Assembly: GCF_018449545.1 (NCBI RefSeq)
Contig: NZ_JAAVUR010000003.1
Location: 310,001 to 374,000 of the forward strand
DNA from: Granulicella sp. dw_53
Lineage (GTDB): Bacteria > Acidobacteriota > Terriglobia > Terriglobales > Acidobacteriaceae
Length of the DNA: 64,000 nt
Direction: 5' to 3'
The position numbers were made by a program, and so were the translations under genes. Below are positions 27,481 through 36,500 of the stretch, piece after piece; position 1 is the first letter of the stretch; each line of letters starts with the position of its first letter. Under the pieces are notes generated by a model that had not been told where the DNA came from, ran no database searches, and saw only the letters and a list, made by a program, of their open reading frames with translations.

Positions 27481-28392
27481 CTAATGCTGGATTCTCAGTT
27501 GTGCCAAGTGATCGTTTAGAGCATCTACGCAGGGCGTAAGGGAGGCGGCGTCGAATGCTTGCTTCGCCCTCTCGCAGCGCTGGGCCGCCGACTCCGCTGC
27601 GAAGAGTTGGGAGCTGATCTCTGGCCGTAGGGAGGTGCCTGCGGGCATGTGCTGCTTTACGCCCTCCCAGTAGCCCTTCTCGCCGGTGAGCCGCCCTTCA
27701 GCCTCTTCAAGCCGGCCGACGAGCTCTGCCTCCAAGGGGGCGTGGGCGGGTGGTGCTGGTGGAGCCGTGATGTTTTCGTGCGGAGCGGGCAACGATACCT
27801 GCTTGTTCACGCGTGACGGGAGTTGAGGATAGTTCGGCGTTTGAGCTGTGGAGTCGCCCTTGGTGACGTTCACTTCGGTCTGCACCGTGGCGTCGTTGTA
27901 AGTGGCGATGATCGAGACCGGAGAAGAGTACGTTGGCACATCGACGGCTTCGGAGTATCCGGTGCCCATGGTCCTTCCGGCGGGAACGGTGGCGACACCA
28001 TCCACGGTTAGAATCGCCGGATCGCTCGAGGTTAGAACGACGGAGACGCCTCCGTGTGGTGCCGGGCCGTCCAGCTGAACGGTCAATGTGACCCTGCCTC
28101 CCTTTTTCACGAAGTTGGGCTTGGCGATGACGCTTTGCAGGATAGGCGGACTCGCCTTGGCGGCGGATTCGGTGTCGTGCGAACTCCACCTCCAGAAGAG
28201 GAAGATTGCTACGCCGATCAGGACGGATGTTGCCCGTATGGAGTAGACCTTCCTGGCTGCTGGCTTTTCGTCGGCGGCCTGGTTGGTGAGCGTCCACTGT
28301 CCCAGGAGGTTAAGAATCAGGGAAGAGAATCCCGAGATGACGACTTGCTTGACGATGTCGGTTACAAATGATTCTGTTGCTACTGCATTCAA
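27481..28392 (-). CDS. Membrane-anchored protein with Ig-like domain, partner of CsgG-like gene
   Basis: 303 aa. An amphipathic N-terminus precedes one membrane helix (about 52-68, TSVLIGVAIFLFWRW). Residues about 80-180 look like an Ig/invasin-like beta domain (VIAKPNFVKKGGRVTLTVQL, SDPAILTVDGVATVPAG, SIIATYNDATVQTEVNVT). A Pro/Ala linker then leads to an alpha-helical tail with a Cys pair (QRCERAKQAFDAASLTPCVDALNDHL). It lies 55 nt after the CsgG-like gene on the same strand, so they are probably one operon. Function unknown. Confidence 0.75.
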   Translation of the reverse strand: MNAVATESFVTDIVKQVVISGFSSLILNLLGQWTLTNQAADEKPAARKVYSIRATSVLIGVAIFLFWRWSSHDTESAAKASPPILQSVIAKPNFVKKGGRVTLTVQLDGPAPHGGVSVVLTSSDPAILTVDGVATVPAGRTMGTGYSEAVDVPTYSSPVSIIATYNDATVQTEVNVTKGDSTAQTPNYPQLPSRVNKQVSLPAPHENITAPPAPPAHAPLEAELVGRLEEAEGRLTGEKGYWEGVKQHMPAGTSLRPEISSQLFAAESAAQRCERAKQAFDAASLTPCVDALNDHLAQLRIQH

Positions 28393-28447
28393 GATCGATC
28401 ATCCCCTCTCTCACGAAAGTTCCACACCATCTTCAGTTGCAGTGAAG

Positions 28448-29485
28448 CTACTTTGGCTCGATGATGATTTCGTCTCCGGGATGGGGCACGCCGTCCTGTC
28501 CGTGTGCGGTTGGCTCGGGAACACACTTGCCGGCGGCGGAGCCTTCTTCGACGACGGAGACCAACAAGGTGCAGACGGCCTTGTGGCGCAGGATGGCCTC
28601 TCCTCCGCTATTTTTCAGGCCTGTGTTGACGCTGCGCCGGACTGCGATCTTCTGTCCCACCTTCACGCCTGCCGCCGATCCCTTATCGATGTAGGCGAGA
28701 CCATCACTTATGCCGACGAAGTCGGCTCGGGCTCCGGCGAGGGAAGGGTGCGACTCTGGCTTCGGCGCGGGGGGTGGAGGGGGCGTGGTGATGACCTGGA
28801 CGGTTGCGGCTGCTTGTGCGACCTGCGTGGCTAACTGCTTGGTGACTTCGTCTGCGGCTTCGTCTACAAGTTTGCGGAGAGCCTGGTCGGTGTTGTTCGT
28901 CGCATGTTGCTGGTTGATGTCTAAGCCGTCCTTACTGCCTGGTAGATGTTTGGTGATCAAGGGAGCGACCGTGTCGGCCTTTGCGAGGACGCCCTTTTGC
29001 TCGGCGTTGGCGGAGGGCGCCATGATGATCGAGCCTCGCTCCACGCTGATGAGCCGCGCAGTCACCTTTAGGACGACTGCTCCATCCGTCTCTACTCGCT
29101 TGGTCACGAATTTGCCTGATACTACTTGAGTGGCATTCGCGTTGAAGGCGTCGATCTGCCCGGAGACGACCATGTCCACGGTTCCCATGAGGCCGCTCTT
29201 CGCTGCTACCGCGGAGTCGTAGTTCGGATCGTACTTGCGGTCTTTTTCGGCGAGAAGGCGGTCTACGTACTGCCGGTCGTAGACGGCGAACGCTCCATTG
29301 GTGGTGAGTTTCGCGATCAGAAGGTCGGCGACCTTCGTGCCGATGTTCATATCTTTGTTGGAGGTCGTTCTGTCGTCGAAGGGGAAGACTGCGATCCGCG
29401 GCTTTGCCTGGGCGAGGCCCGTGCAAGTAAGAAAGAATAAAGCGACGATGTAACAGATATGGGTAGCGAAAGATGTAGATCTCAT
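28448..29485 (-). CDS. CsgG/HfaB-like secreted protein
   Basis: 345 aa from the ATG at 29485 (AAAGAGGTG just upstream); the frame extends to 29524 without a better start. Sec signal peptide to about residue 27 (FFLTCTGLAQA). The mature N-terminus has the CsgG-type core: IAVFPFDDRTTSN, VADLLIAKLTTNGAFAVYDRQYVDRLLAEK, LMGTVDMVVSGQIDAF, then VVLKVTARLISVERGSI. CsgG forms outer-membrane curli secretion pores, but this protein lacks an obvious lipobox and has an extra C-terminal Pro-rich linker and SH3-like domain. May be a periplasmic CsgG-like scaffold rather than a pore. Confidence 0.8.
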   Translation of the reverse strand: MRSTSFATHICYIVALFFLTCTGLAQAKPRIAVFPFDDRTTSNKDMNIGTKVADLLIAKLTTNGAFAVYDRQYVDRLLAEKDRKYDPNYDSAVAAKSGLMGTVDMVVSGQIDAFNANATQVVSGKFVTKRVETDGAVVLKVTARLISVERGSIIMAPSANAEQKGVLAKADTVAPLITKHLPGSKDGLDINQQHATNNTDQALRKLVDEAADEVTKQLATQVAQAAATVQVITTPPPPPAPKPESHPSLAGARADFVGISDGLAYIDKGSAAGVKVGQKIAVRRSVNTGLKNSGGEAILRHKAVCTLLVSVVEEGSAAGKCVPEPTAHGQDGVPHPGDEIIIEPK

Positions 29486-29524
29486 ACTCACCTCTTTCCA
29501 GGCCCGGTGCTCTTCAGCGCCCAC

Positions 29525-29926
29525 AAGAGTACCACGCGTCTCTCGTCATAAGGCTTGAAACATCAAGTTTGGCGCGGCAGCGAGAGCATATCGGTCTTGT
29601 ATTCTCTGCTTGTCTTCTAGTTCCTTTCTTGTGTGTGCAACTTAGTGCAACTAAATGTAACCGCAGTTAGAAAAATATAAGATGGGACTTACTTTATAAG
29701 TCGGCTTGTATCTCGACTTAGTTCTGGTTTTCTCTTTGGGTGAAGAAGTAGTATCACCATGCAAGCGAATGCGCGTGTCGATTCCCATTTCAGGAATCGT
29801 CATCGTTGTACTTTTTCGAGGCCTTGTCGGGGTGCACGACTTCCTCCGGCGGGAATAAAAATGTGTCAGGCGTGTCTGTATCTGGAGTAAATCGCGTCAA
29901 GGCCAGGTTTTGAACAAGTACAAACT
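29525..29926. other. Intergenic region before the glycosyltransferase
   Basis: 402 bp, AT-richer than its flanks. It contains three 10-bp-phased direct repeats (29634-29663: GTGCAACTTA, GTGCAACTAA, ATGTAACCGC), described as a finding, then A/T-rich sequence with TATAAG-like boxes around 29676-29700. A 42-codon frame starting at ATG 29759 has no Shine-Dalgarno and is not called. Confidence 0.6.
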
Positions 29927-31183
29927 ATGAAAATTGCATTCACCTGTCTCCCAGCCCCAGGGCATGTCAATCCCATGACGACGTTGGCACGAGGACTTCA
30001 GTCCCGTGGCCACGATGTCACTTTTATCGCTTTTCCTTTTGCGGTGGCGGCTATTCGAGCTGCGGGTCTTCCCTGCATCCCCTATTGCGAAAAGGAACTG
30101 CCAATTGAACGGGTTGCGGCCCTCCATAAGGGGCTTAGCCAACTTGAGGGGGAGGAGGCTGTTGAGTTCAGCTTCATTGCGCTTGCAGAGCTGCTTCGAG
30201 CAGCGCTGGATCAGTTGCCAGCGGCAATCGCGGCGGCTGGCATCGATGCGCTGGTCATGGATGTGACGCATTACTTTCTCGGACTGGTGCCGATGCATCT
30301 GGGGATTCCTTATGTCCATGTGGCTCCGGGCCTTCCGTTGGATCTCTCGGGAGCGACGCCGCCTCGGTTCTTTGGCTGGCCGTTTGAGACGACTCCCGCG
30401 GCGCTGGAGAGAAATCGTGCGGGAGTAAGACGCATCCGAGAGTTGATGAAGCCCTGCACCGATGCTGCCAAGAAGTTCTCAAAGAAGATGGGGATGAGTG
30501 TCGATTGGAGCGAGCCCGATCCTACGATCTCCAAGCTGGCCTGGATCACGCAGATGCCGCAGGAGTTCGACTTTCCGAGCGATCATTGGCCGCCTCAGTT
30601 TCGCTATACGGGGCCTATTCATGGTGAGGTCGGACGCGCCGAAGCGCCCTTTCCGTGGGAGAGACTTACGGGCGAGCCTCTGATCTATGCGTCCATGGGT
30701 ACCTTGCAGAATGGGCAGACTGAGGTCTTTCAAACCATCGTCGAGGCTGCCGAGAGGTTATCCGGATTTCAACTGGCGCTTGCGATTGGAAACAATCTCG
30801 GCGTAGACCAGATCAAGACTTCGCTCTCCAAGACCATCGTGGTCAATCATGCTCCGCAGCTTAAACTTCTGAAGCGGGCCGCGCTTTGCGTCACTCATGC
30901 CGGAATGAATACCGCGCTTGAGGCTCTCACCCAGGGAGTGCCCATGGTCGCTATCCCTGTCACCAACGATCAGCCAGCGGTCGCGGCGAGGATCGTTCAC
31001 CATCATGTGGGAGAGTCGCTTCCGATCAAGGAATTAACTCCTACCTTGCTCCATGCGGCTATGAGCGAGGTGGTCGGAGATGCGTCGTATCAGCGGCAGT
31101 CGCAGTATTTCAAAGAGGCGATCGCGCGAGTAAATGGGCTCGATGAGGCGGCGAAGGTGATTGAGAGAGCGTTTGGTCTTTGA
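29927..31183 (+). CDS. UGT/MGT-family (GT1) glycosyltransferase
   Basis: 418 aa GT-B fold enzyme. The N-terminus MKIAFTCLPAPGHVNPMTTLARGLQSRGHDVTF is the acceptor-domain signature. In the C-terminal half, IYASMGTLQNGQ, VVNHAPQLKLLKRAALCVTHAGMNTALEALTQGVPMVAIPVTNDQP is the donor (UDP/NDP-sugar) motif with the conserved HAGMNT. Related enzymes glycosylate macrolides, carotenoids (CrtX) or sterols. No biosynthetic gene cluster is adjacent, so the acceptor is unknown; xenobiotic or lipid glycosylation is equally possible. Confidence 0.92.
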   Translation: MKIAFTCLPAPGHVNPMTTLARGLQSRGHDVTFIAFPFAVAAIRAAGLPCIPYCEKELPIERVAALHKGLSQLEGEEAVEFSFIALAELLRAALDQLPAAIAAAGIDALVMDVTHYFLGLVPMHLGIPYVHVAPGLPLDLSGATPPRFFGWPFETTPAALERNRAGVRRIRELMKPCTDAAKKFSKKMGMSVDWSEPDPTISKLAWITQMPQEFDFPSDHWPPQFRYTGPIHGEVGRAEAPFPWERLTGEPLIYASMGTLQNGQTEVFQTIVEAAERLSGFQLALAIGNNLGVDQIKTSLSKTIVVNHAPQLKLLKRAALCVTHAGMNTALEALTQGVPMVAIPVTNDQPAVAARIVHHHVGESLPIKELTPTLLHAAMSEVVGDASYQRQSQYFKEAIARVNGLDEAAKVIERAFGL

Positions 31184-31671
31184 TCTCTGTATTGGATCTA
31201 GTAGCAAGTAGCGTCGCGTAAGACCTTGAAGATGCGGCGGCAGTTTTAGCAGATGGTGGTGAAGAAATGCTTACGTGGCGTTTCTTTGCGAGATAGCCGC
31301 CCCAGCAGTTTATGGATGTGGTTGACGCCATTGAAAGAGAGAGGCGAGCCATCGGCAGAGCAGTACCACTTTCTGCGAGGCTGTTTCCGGCATGCATGAA
31401 GCGTGCTCTTCCAGGATGGATATCTGTCGAGTAGTGGAGTCGGCGGTAGCGGTTCGCTTCGCAAATGCCCACTCGTGCGGCGAGAACGCATGAATGGAGC
31501 GCCCCCAAATATGTATTTCCTCATGTTTGTCCACCCGCACCCAAACATGAGTGTATGGTTATGCATGGGAATCCGGCATCGATACCAAGACTCACACAAG
31601 TCTCTAACGTGGCCCGCGGTCCCAGATGGAATACACGGGATCGATATTGCTGCGATTGAAAATGGAGTTAT
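31184..31671. other. Unassigned stretch upstream of the AT-rich island
   Basis: 488 bp with no convincing gene. Minus-strand frames of 76-132 codons overlap here in all three phases, which suggests either chance or a decayed gene with frameshifts; none has a recognisable domain. It marks the change from G+C-rich to AT-rich DNA and may contain the island boundary. The last 100 bp must hold the promoter of the ATPase gene. Confidence 0.5.
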
Positions 31672-32934
31672 ATGGCTCAGACACGCTTGGCAAAATTAGT
31701 GCTACAGAATTTCAAGAGCGTCCCTTTTGCTTCTATCGACTTCTCGGAGATGAACTTTTGGGTAGGTCGCAACGGTTCCGGCAAGAGCAATATTGCAGAC
31801 GCATTTGCATTTCTCTCAGAGGCGATGGAACAACCGTTGCAGTCGGTTATTAATCGGCGCGGAGGAGCCCATAATGTGGCCCATCGACGTCCCATCCACG
31901 CTCCTAACGCAGGGCCGAATCGTATAGATAAAGAGGTAATTCCTCTGGGTTTCGCCGTGGAATTCTCCAGTCTTCCCTTCTATCAGCGAGACTCCGATCG
32001 TGTTGTCAGAGCAAGGTACGCAGTCGAAATCTCAACCAGTCGACGAGGTTTTTCTGTATCCAAAGAACAGTGCTTTGTACAAACTCAGGACGGTAAAATT
32101 GCGTGGTTTGAACGTAATAGTTTTGGAATTCGAACAAATATCGAATATCTAAAAGGCATGCCCGCCAATTTCATCTCTGAAGATTCTTTGATGATGCAAA
32201 TCTTCGGAGGCATTATAGATTTTGCCTTCCTAAAACAAGCCATTATTTCAATGGCCGTTTACTCCATCGAGCCTTCTACCCTGCGTGAATTTCAAGATCA
32301 CGATCCGGGAACCCGATTGCTTCCTGATGGAAGTAACTCAGCTAGCGTGCTAGATAGATTGTCTAAAGCAAGTCCAGCACAGTTCAAACGATTATTAGAA
32401 ATAATGGCCAGCATTATTCCAGACTTGGAAGAGGTAAGGTCCGTTGCGGTTGGACGTAAGCAGTCACTACGTTTTTATCAGGGCTGGTATTCAAAGGAAT
32501 TCGGTAGGGAACGGCTATTTTTCGATGCTTTTAATATGTCTGATGGAACTTTACGCAGTTTTGGTATATTGCTTGCTATTTTCCAAAATCCTAGACCGTC
32601 ACTAATTTTAATCGAAGAGCCTGAGACATCAATTCATCCTGGCGCAACAAGCGCATTATTAGAGTTATTAAGAAGCGTGAGTGCTGATAGCCAAGTTGTA
32701 GTAACCACCCATAGCCCAGAAGTATTGGATCACGCCATATCAGAAGATGTTATACGTGTAGTAAGTTGGCATCGCGGGAGCACACGTGTAGATGGCATCT
32801 ATGGTGCGGCTAAAGAGGCATTGCGAAAAGACTTATGCGGCGCAGGTGAGCTTTTCAGAATGCGAATTTTGGACGCACCTTCAATCTTTGACACTGAAGT
32901 AATTCGCGCGCCTCTTTTCGAGGTTCTGGAATGA
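31672..32934 (+). CDS. AAA family ATPase (AAA_15/AAA_21, OLD-like), first gene of a two-gene module
   Basis: 420 aa, single domain. N-terminal LVLQNFKSVPFASIDFSEMNFWVGRNGSGKSN carries Walker A (32-39). C-terminal MSDGTLRSFGILLAIF (signature-like), LILIEEPETSIHPG (Walker B, Glu315/Glu316) and VVTTHSPEVLD (switch His347) complete the SMC/OLD-type ABC ATPase. Sampled rows are about 35-43% G+C against about 60% in flanking genes, indicating transfer. Its TGA overlaps the next gene's ATG (ATGA), so both are made in a coupled ratio. Such ATPase + TOPRIM pairs are known from antiphage systems (PARIS, AbiL, split OLD/Gabija types); exact class not established. Confidence 0.9.
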   Translation: MAQTRLAKLVLQNFKSVPFASIDFSEMNFWVGRNGSGKSNIADAFAFLSEAMEQPLQSVINRRGGAHNVAHRRPIHAPNAGPNRIDKEVIPLGFAVEFSSLPFYQRDSDRVVRARYAVEISTSRRGFSVSKEQCFVQTQDGKIAWFERNSFGIRTNIEYLKGMPANFISEDSLMMQIFGGIIDFAFLKQAIISMAVYSIEPSTLREFQDHDPGTRLLPDGSNSASVLDRLSKASPAQFKRLLEIMASIIPDLEEVRSVAVGRKQSLRFYQGWYSKEFGRERLFFDAFNMSDGTLRSFGILLAIFQNPRPSLILIEEPETSIHPGATSALLELLRSVSADSQVVVTTHSPEVLDHAISEDVIRVVSWHRGSTRVDGIYGAAKEALRKDLCGAGELFRMRILDAPSIFDTEVIRAPLFEVLE

Positions 32935-33539
32935 TCATTCAACCGATCGTAGAGGGGCCGGGGGACGAGAAGGCGGTACCTGTCTTAATTCGAAGAATTT
33001 TCTCCGAATTGATAGGCTGTGAAAGCCCCAAAATTTTGAGACCTTACAAACTAAATCGCGGTCAGATGGTTCAAGAACACCGATGCAGAAAGCACCTGGG
33101 TATCTCACAGCTCGACACATCGGTAGATCACGTCATTCTTTTTTTGGATGCGGACGATGAGTGCTGCAGAGATCTGCATAAACTAATTACGTCTTGGAGC
33201 GCGACAGCCATATACCGAACCTCCTTTGACGTCATCTGCATTGAAAAGGAATTTGAGTGTTGGCTATTAGCGGGAATAGAATCCTTGCGAGGAATAGGAG
33301 GTATTGCAGCAAATGCAAGAACACCATCGAACGTTAATTTGATTAGAGGCGCTAAAGCTCGAATCAATGAATTACTGCCAAATGGAATTTCGTACTCTGA
33401 AACTACGGATCAAGCGGCCTTCACCGCAAGAGTTAACTTGGACCAAATAATAGAGAAATGCCCGTCATTTAATCGGCTATTGGTCAAACTAAATGCGGCT
33501 CATGATAGCCGATGCGAATGCAAATTGTATTCGGCATGA
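32931..33539 (+). CDS. TOPRIM-like (DUF4276-type) protein, effector candidate
   Basis: 202 aa, overlapping the ATPase by ATGA. N-terminal IVEGPGDEKAVPVLIRRI places Glu8 at the start of a TOPRIM-like fold; VILFLDADDEC (Asp73, Asp75, Asp76) is the DxD metal motif; IEKEFECWLLAGIESL (about 104-119) is the DUF4276 signature. OLD-family TOPRIM domains are Mg-dependent nucleases, so this is the probable nuclease partner of the ATPase. Low G+C like its partner. A 15-bp perfect inverted repeat begins at its stop codon. No phage or integrase gene is adjacent. Confidence 0.85.
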   Translation: MIIQPIVEGPGDEKAVPVLIRRIFSELIGCESPKILRPYKLNRGQMVQEHRCRKHLGISQLDTSVDHVILFLDADDECCRDLHKLITSWSATAIYRTSFDVICIEKEFECWLLAGIESLRGIGGIAANARTPSNVNLIRGAKARINELLPNGISYSETTDQAAFTARVNLDQIIEKCPSFNRLLVKLNAAHDSRCECKLYSA

Positions 33540-33575
33540 GTCTGCTGTTTTGATAGCTAGTCAAAACAGCAGACT
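33539..33575. terminator. Perfect 15-bp hairpin between convergent genes
   Basis: AGTCTGCTGTTTTGA (33539-33553) and TCAAAACAGCAGACT (33561-33575) with a 7-nt loop. It starts on the stop codon of the TOPRIM-like gene and lies 22 nt from the end of the convergent RNR gene. No external T tract, but it could end both transcripts or mark the island edge. Confidence 0.6.
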
Positions 33576-33596
33576 TAGTCACCAAATTAATTAGCT

Positions 33597-36500
33597 TTAG
33601 CTGCAACCACTCGTGCTTCCACACGACATGCAGCGGTAGCAGCTACCGCTTCTTGTCATGATGGCTCCGCAGGTGGCGCAGGAGGGGGCGTCGCCCATGT
33701 CGTACATGGACTTCATGGCGTCGGAGGCGTGGTAGATGCCTCGATCCTCGAGCGACGAGGGGTCAGGCCCCAGGGTCCAGGGCTCGGTTGGGGTCAGGCC
33801 GTTGCTGGCGGCGAGGTCCGGGGCGATTCCCTGCTTGGGTGGGGTGCGGTCGAAGTGGCTCTCGTGCTCTCCGGTTAAGGGGTGGGCAGAGCTGGAAGCA
33901 GATCCCTCCGCTTCAGTTCGGGAGGACAAAAGGGCTTCGTTGTGGAAGGACGACGAGCCGTTATCCATATTGCCCGCGTTGTCGACCACGGTGTTGCCGG
34001 GGCCGCTGACGGTACCGGTGACCGGGACGCTGGCGGCTGCCTGCAGGCCGGCGAAGAGGTCGAGCTGGTGTCCGGAGAGGAAGCGAATCTGGATCCAGCG
34101 GAAGATGTAATCCATGATGGACTTGGCGTAGCCGATGTCGGGGTTGCCGGTCCAGCCGGAGGGCTCGAAGCGGGTGTGGGCGAACTTCTCGCAGAGGACG
34201 CGGAGCGGAACGCCGTGCTGCAGCGCGAGGGAGATCGCCGTGGCGAAGGAGTCCATCAGCCCGGAGACGGTGGAGCCTTCCTTGGCCATGCGGATGAAGA
34301 TCTCTCCCGGCTGGCCGTTGGGGTAGAGGCCGACGGTGATGTAGCCTTCGTGTCCGGAGAGGCCGAACTTGTGGGTGACGCTGGCTCGCTCGGCGGGCAG
34401 GCGATGCCGGACGGCGCGGGGCGGGGCCTGGGCGTCGGCGGAGTCGCTGTTCTGGAGAGCGGCAGCGGTGATGGCCTGGAGCTGGGTCTCGAGGGCGGTG
34501 ATGCGGGCCGCGGCGGCGGCCTTGGCGGCGATCACAGCCTCCTCGATCTCGATGGAGCCCGCGGCTACGGCGGAGATGTCCTTCTTGCCTTCCTTCTGCG
34601 CCTTGCCGTCGCTGCCGGAGACGTTGAGCGGCTGAGAGCCCTTGGAGTTATCGCGGTAGATGGCTACGGCCTTGAGGCCCTGACGCCAGGCTTCGAGGTA
34701 AGCTTCGGCGATGTCGTCGACGGAGCAGTCCTGCGGAAGATTGACGGTCTTGGAGATGGCGCCGGAGAGGAAGGGCTGGGCGGCGGCCATCATCTTGATG
34801 TGGCCCATGTAGTGGATGGAGCGGGTGCCCTTGGAGGGCTTGAAGGAGCAGTCGAATACGGCGAGGTGCTCGGGCCGGATGGCGGGCGCGCCTTCGATGG
34901 TGCCAGTGGCGTCGATGTAGCTGACGATGGCGTTGACCTCATCGTTGCTGTAGCCAAGCTTGAAGAGCGCCGAGGGGACAGTGTTGTTGACGATCTTGAT
35001 CATGCCGCCGCCGACGAGCTTCTTGTACTTGACCAGGGCGAGATCGGGCTCGATGCCGGTGGTGTCGCAGTCCATCATGAAGCCGATGGTGCCGGTGGGG
35101 GCGAGGACGGTGACCTGGGAGTTGCGGAAGCCGTGGCGCTCGCCGTGGGCGAGAGCTCCGTCCCAGGCGTTGGTGGCGGCGCCGATGAGCTCGTCGAGCT
35201 GCGGCGCGACGAAGGGCTCGGCCGAGTTACGCGAGGAGCCGATGTTGTTGACCTCGGCGCGGTGCATGCGAATGACGTCGAGGAAGGGCTCGCGGTTGAC
35301 GTAGAAGCCAGGGCAGGCTCCGCCGGAGACGCCGTTCTGCTGGGTGAGCGGGGTGGCGGCTCCGAGGGCGGGAGAGCGCTCGGCGATGCGGGCGGACTGC
35401 CAGTAGGCATCGCCGCAGAGGATCGCAGTGAGGGTAGCGGCGAAGTCACGGCCGGCATCGGAGTCGTAGGGGAGACCGAAGGCCATCAGGAGAGCACCGA
35501 GGTTCGCGTAACCGAGCCCGAGGGGGCGGTAGTCGTGCGAGTTCTTGGCGATCATCTCGGTGGGGTAGCCGGCGGCGTCGACGATGATCTCCATGGCGGT
35601 GGTGACGATGGCAATGGCGTGACGGTAGCCGGCGGTGTCAAAGGCTCCGCCGGGGGTGAGGAACTTGAGCAGATTGAAGGAGGCAAGGTTGCAGGCGGAG
35701 TCGTCCAGGAACATGTACTCCGAGCAAGGGTTGGAGGCGTTGATGCGGGCCGTGTTCTTGGAGGTGTGCCAGCGGTTGATGGTGGTGTCGTACTGCATGC
35801 CGGGATCGCCACACTGCCAGGTGGCTTCGGCGATGCGGTGCATGATGTCGCGGGCACGGAATTCTTTAACCGGCTTGCGGTCCTTGACGGTGCGGGTGAA
35901 GAAGGAGCTGTCGGAGTCGACGGCGGCCATGAACTCGTCGGTGACGCGGACGGAGTTGTTGGCGTTCTGGAAGAAGATGGAGCTGTAGGCCTCGGAGTCA
36001 GGACCCGAGCCGTCGTAGCCAGCCTGGACGAGGGTGTAGGCCTTGGCCTCTTCCTTTACCTTGCACTCGATGAAGTCGATGATGTCGGGGTGCTCGACGT
36101 TCAGGATGACCATCTTGGCGGCGCGGCGGGTCTTGCCGCCGGACTTGATGACACCTGCAAAAGCGTCGAAGCCACGCATGAAGGAGAGCGGGCCGGAGGC
36201 GGTGCCGCCGCCGGAGAGGGTCTCCATGGAGCCACGGATGCTGCTGAGGTTCGAACCGGCTCCCGAGCCCCACTTGAAGAGCATGCCCTCGGTCTTGGCG
36301 AGGGTGAGGATGGAGTCGAGCGAGTCCTGCACGGAGTTGATGAAGCAGGCGGAGCACTGCGGCTTGGTGTAACCGGTAACGGAGAACTCGACCTTGCCGG
36401 AGGTGGCGTTCCAGTGCCAGTTCTGGGCGTCGGAGTTGGGCTCGAGGCGGTCGCAGCCGACGTTGAACCAGACAGGGGAGTTGAAGGCGACCTTCTGGTT

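Noticed and set aside
29759..29890. Short ORF upstream of the glycosyltransferase
   Set aside because: No ribosome-binding site or recognisable protein pattern.
31246..31599. 117-codon minus-strand ORF upstream of the island
   Set aside because: Overlaps frames in all phases, no domain, no Shine-Dalgarno; noted as unresolved instead.
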